In this document: positions 4,071-5,027 of the stretch, in pieces
Numbering within the stretch: position 1 is the stretch's first letter
Layout: every line of letters begins with the position of its first letter
Source: JBDRLD01 sp043813445
GTDB taxonomy: Bacteria > Patescibacteriota > Patescibacteriia > JACPHY01
Reading direction: 5' to 3'
NCBI GenBank assembly: GCA_043813445.1
Contig: JBDRLD010000076.1
Coordinates: 1-5,027, forward strand
Length of the DNA stretch: 5,027 nucleotides
Translations under genes and position numbers: made by a program
Notes under the pieces: model-generated
Databases searched by the model: none
What the model was told of the DNA's origin: nothing
The model's input: only the letters and a program-made list of their open reading frames with translations

Positions 4071-5027
4071 AGCGTGCGTATTCGATTGCACGAGTCTCTC
4101 GAATCGCGGTGACCTTGATCTCGCCGGGATATGTGAGCTCCTGTTCGATTCTTTTTGCTATATCCTTCACGAGTTGGTGCGTTCGGTAGTCATCGAGCTG
4201 CTGCGGCGATACGAATATGCGCACCTCTCGGCCCGCTTGAATCGCGTAGGCCTTCTCGACGCCCTCGAACGAAGTTGCGACATTTTCGAGTTCGGTTAGC
4301 CGTTTCAAGTAATCCTCGTAGCTGTCCTTCCGTGCGCCAGGGCGTGCACCGGAAATGCCGTCCGCCGCTTTAATGATGCAGCCAATCACGGTCGTTGGCT
4401 TATCTTCGTGGTGAGCGATCGGTGCGTAACACACCTCTTCGGACATCTTGAATTTCTTGAGGATGTTGTATCCGATTTCGATGTGTGTCCCAGGCATGTC
4501 GTGGTCAACCGCTTTTCCAATGTCGTGGAAAAGCCCACCAAGCTTCGCTTCGAGAACGTTCTGGCCAAGCTCCGCAGCCATGAGCGCGGAGAGGTGCGCA
4601 ACTTCGATCGAGTGGATAAGAACGTTCTGGCCATAGCTCGTTCGGAAGCGGAGGCGGCCGAGAATCTGTGTAAGTTTTGGATCGATACCGGTGATGCCAA
4701 GTTCATACAGCGCATCCTCACCGGCCTTCTTCAGGTCGTTGACAAGCTCCTTCTTCGCGTTCGCGACAGCATCTTCCACACGCGCCGGATGAATGCGCCC
4801 GTCCTGGATGAGATCCTCGAGCGCACGTTTCGCCACCTGTCGGCGAACTGGTGAGAAACCCGAGATGGTAATGGTCATCGGCGTTTCATCAACGATAATT
4901 TCGCAGCCGGTAAGCTGCTCGATTGTCTTGATGTTCCGTCCTTCTTTTCCGATGATGCGCCCCTTCATTTCGTTGGATGGAAGCGCCACCGAGGTGGTTG
5001 TCGTTTCCACGGCATGTGAAGATGCAC
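4069..5027 (-). CDS. rny: Ribonuclease Y, 5'-partial
   Basis: RNase Y is the membrane-anchored endoribonuclease that starts mRNA decay in many bacteria lacking RNase E. The visible 318 residues are the C-terminal part. Numbering from a GTG at 5010, the KH domain has IIGKEGRNI (19-27), the HD domain has HS at 133-134 and FHDIGKAVDH (161-170) with the metal pair His162-Asp163, then IAHHED (198-203) and AADGISGARPGAR (215-227). IQAGREVRI (257-265) and the end ETRAIEYAR close the protein as in the family. The reading frame stays open through 5027 (SSHA before the GTG), so the GTG is internal. The N-terminal membrane helix and coiled coil lie outside the window. RNase Y is usually about 500-520 residues. 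It heads the visible minus-strand group rny-ymdB-hup. All visible catalytic residues are present. Confidence 0.97.
   Translation of the reverse strand, partial: ASSHAVETTTTSVALPSNEMKGRIIGKEGRNIKTIEQLTGCEIIVDETPMTITISGFSPVRRQVAKRALEDLIQDGRIHPARVEDAVANAKKELVNDLKKAGEDALYELGITGIDPKLTQILGRLRFRTSYGQNVLIHSIEVAHLSALMAAELGQNVLEAKLGGLFHDIGKAVDHDMPGTHIEIGYNILKKFKMSEEVCYAPIAHHEDKPTTVIGCIIKAADGISGARPGARKDSYEDYLKRLTELENVATSFEGVEKAYAIQAGREVRIFVSPQQLDDYRTHQLVKDIAKRIEQELTYPGEIKVTAIRETRAIEYAR

Noticed and set aside
5008..5010. GTG as the start codon of RNase Y
   Set aside because: The frame stays open upstream to the window edge and family members have an N-terminal membrane helix and coiled coil before this point.

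Overview
This window looks like ordinary bacterial chromosome from an organism with the standard genetic code: the ymdB-like gene ends in TGA, which argues against the code-25 lineages Gracilibacteria and Absconditabacteria. Gene starts mostly lack a clear Shine-Dalgarno sequence, neither tRNA encodes its CCA tail, and an HU protein carries a Pro/Ser/Ala tail. My best guess is a candidate-phyla (Patescibacteria/CPR-type) genome or a relative. That is inference from style, not from a marker gene.

Layout. Bases 1-300 are about 73% GC by hand count, against roughly 50% for most of the rest. They hold the first half of one long open frame of unknown function (2-619) whose second half has normal composition, six cysteines and a C-terminal membrane segment. 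Next come a degenerate tRNA-Arg-like sequence (671-742) and an intact tRNA-Arg(TCG) (745-816), then two hairpins (833-861 and 898-924). Two plus-strand genes follow: a CaCA-family sodium/calcium antiporter (964-1956) and a small membrane-anchored protein of unknown function (1975-2436). A tRNA-Lys(CTT) at 2596-2668 sits inside an unusually long complementary leader/trailer helix. A strong hairpin (2690-2725) then separates the plus-strand genes from three minus-strand genes.

The minus-strand group, read right to left, is the 3' two thirds of rny (RNase Y; KH and HD domains, 5' end outside the window), a ymdB-like metallophosphoesterase with its whole metal site intact, and an HU-family DNA-binding protein. 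The rny-ymdB order is also found in Bacillus. The 80-base rny-ymdB gap holds a strict 7-base-period array of GCGT motifs, preceded by three inverted ACGC/ATGC motifs in the same period.

I see no CRISPR array, insertion sequence, toxin-antitoxin pair or defence system. The most unusual signals are the extended helix around tRNA-Lys, the heptamer array between rny and ymdB, the tRNA-Arg-like relic, and the GC-rich left end, which may be transferred DNA or an assembly join.
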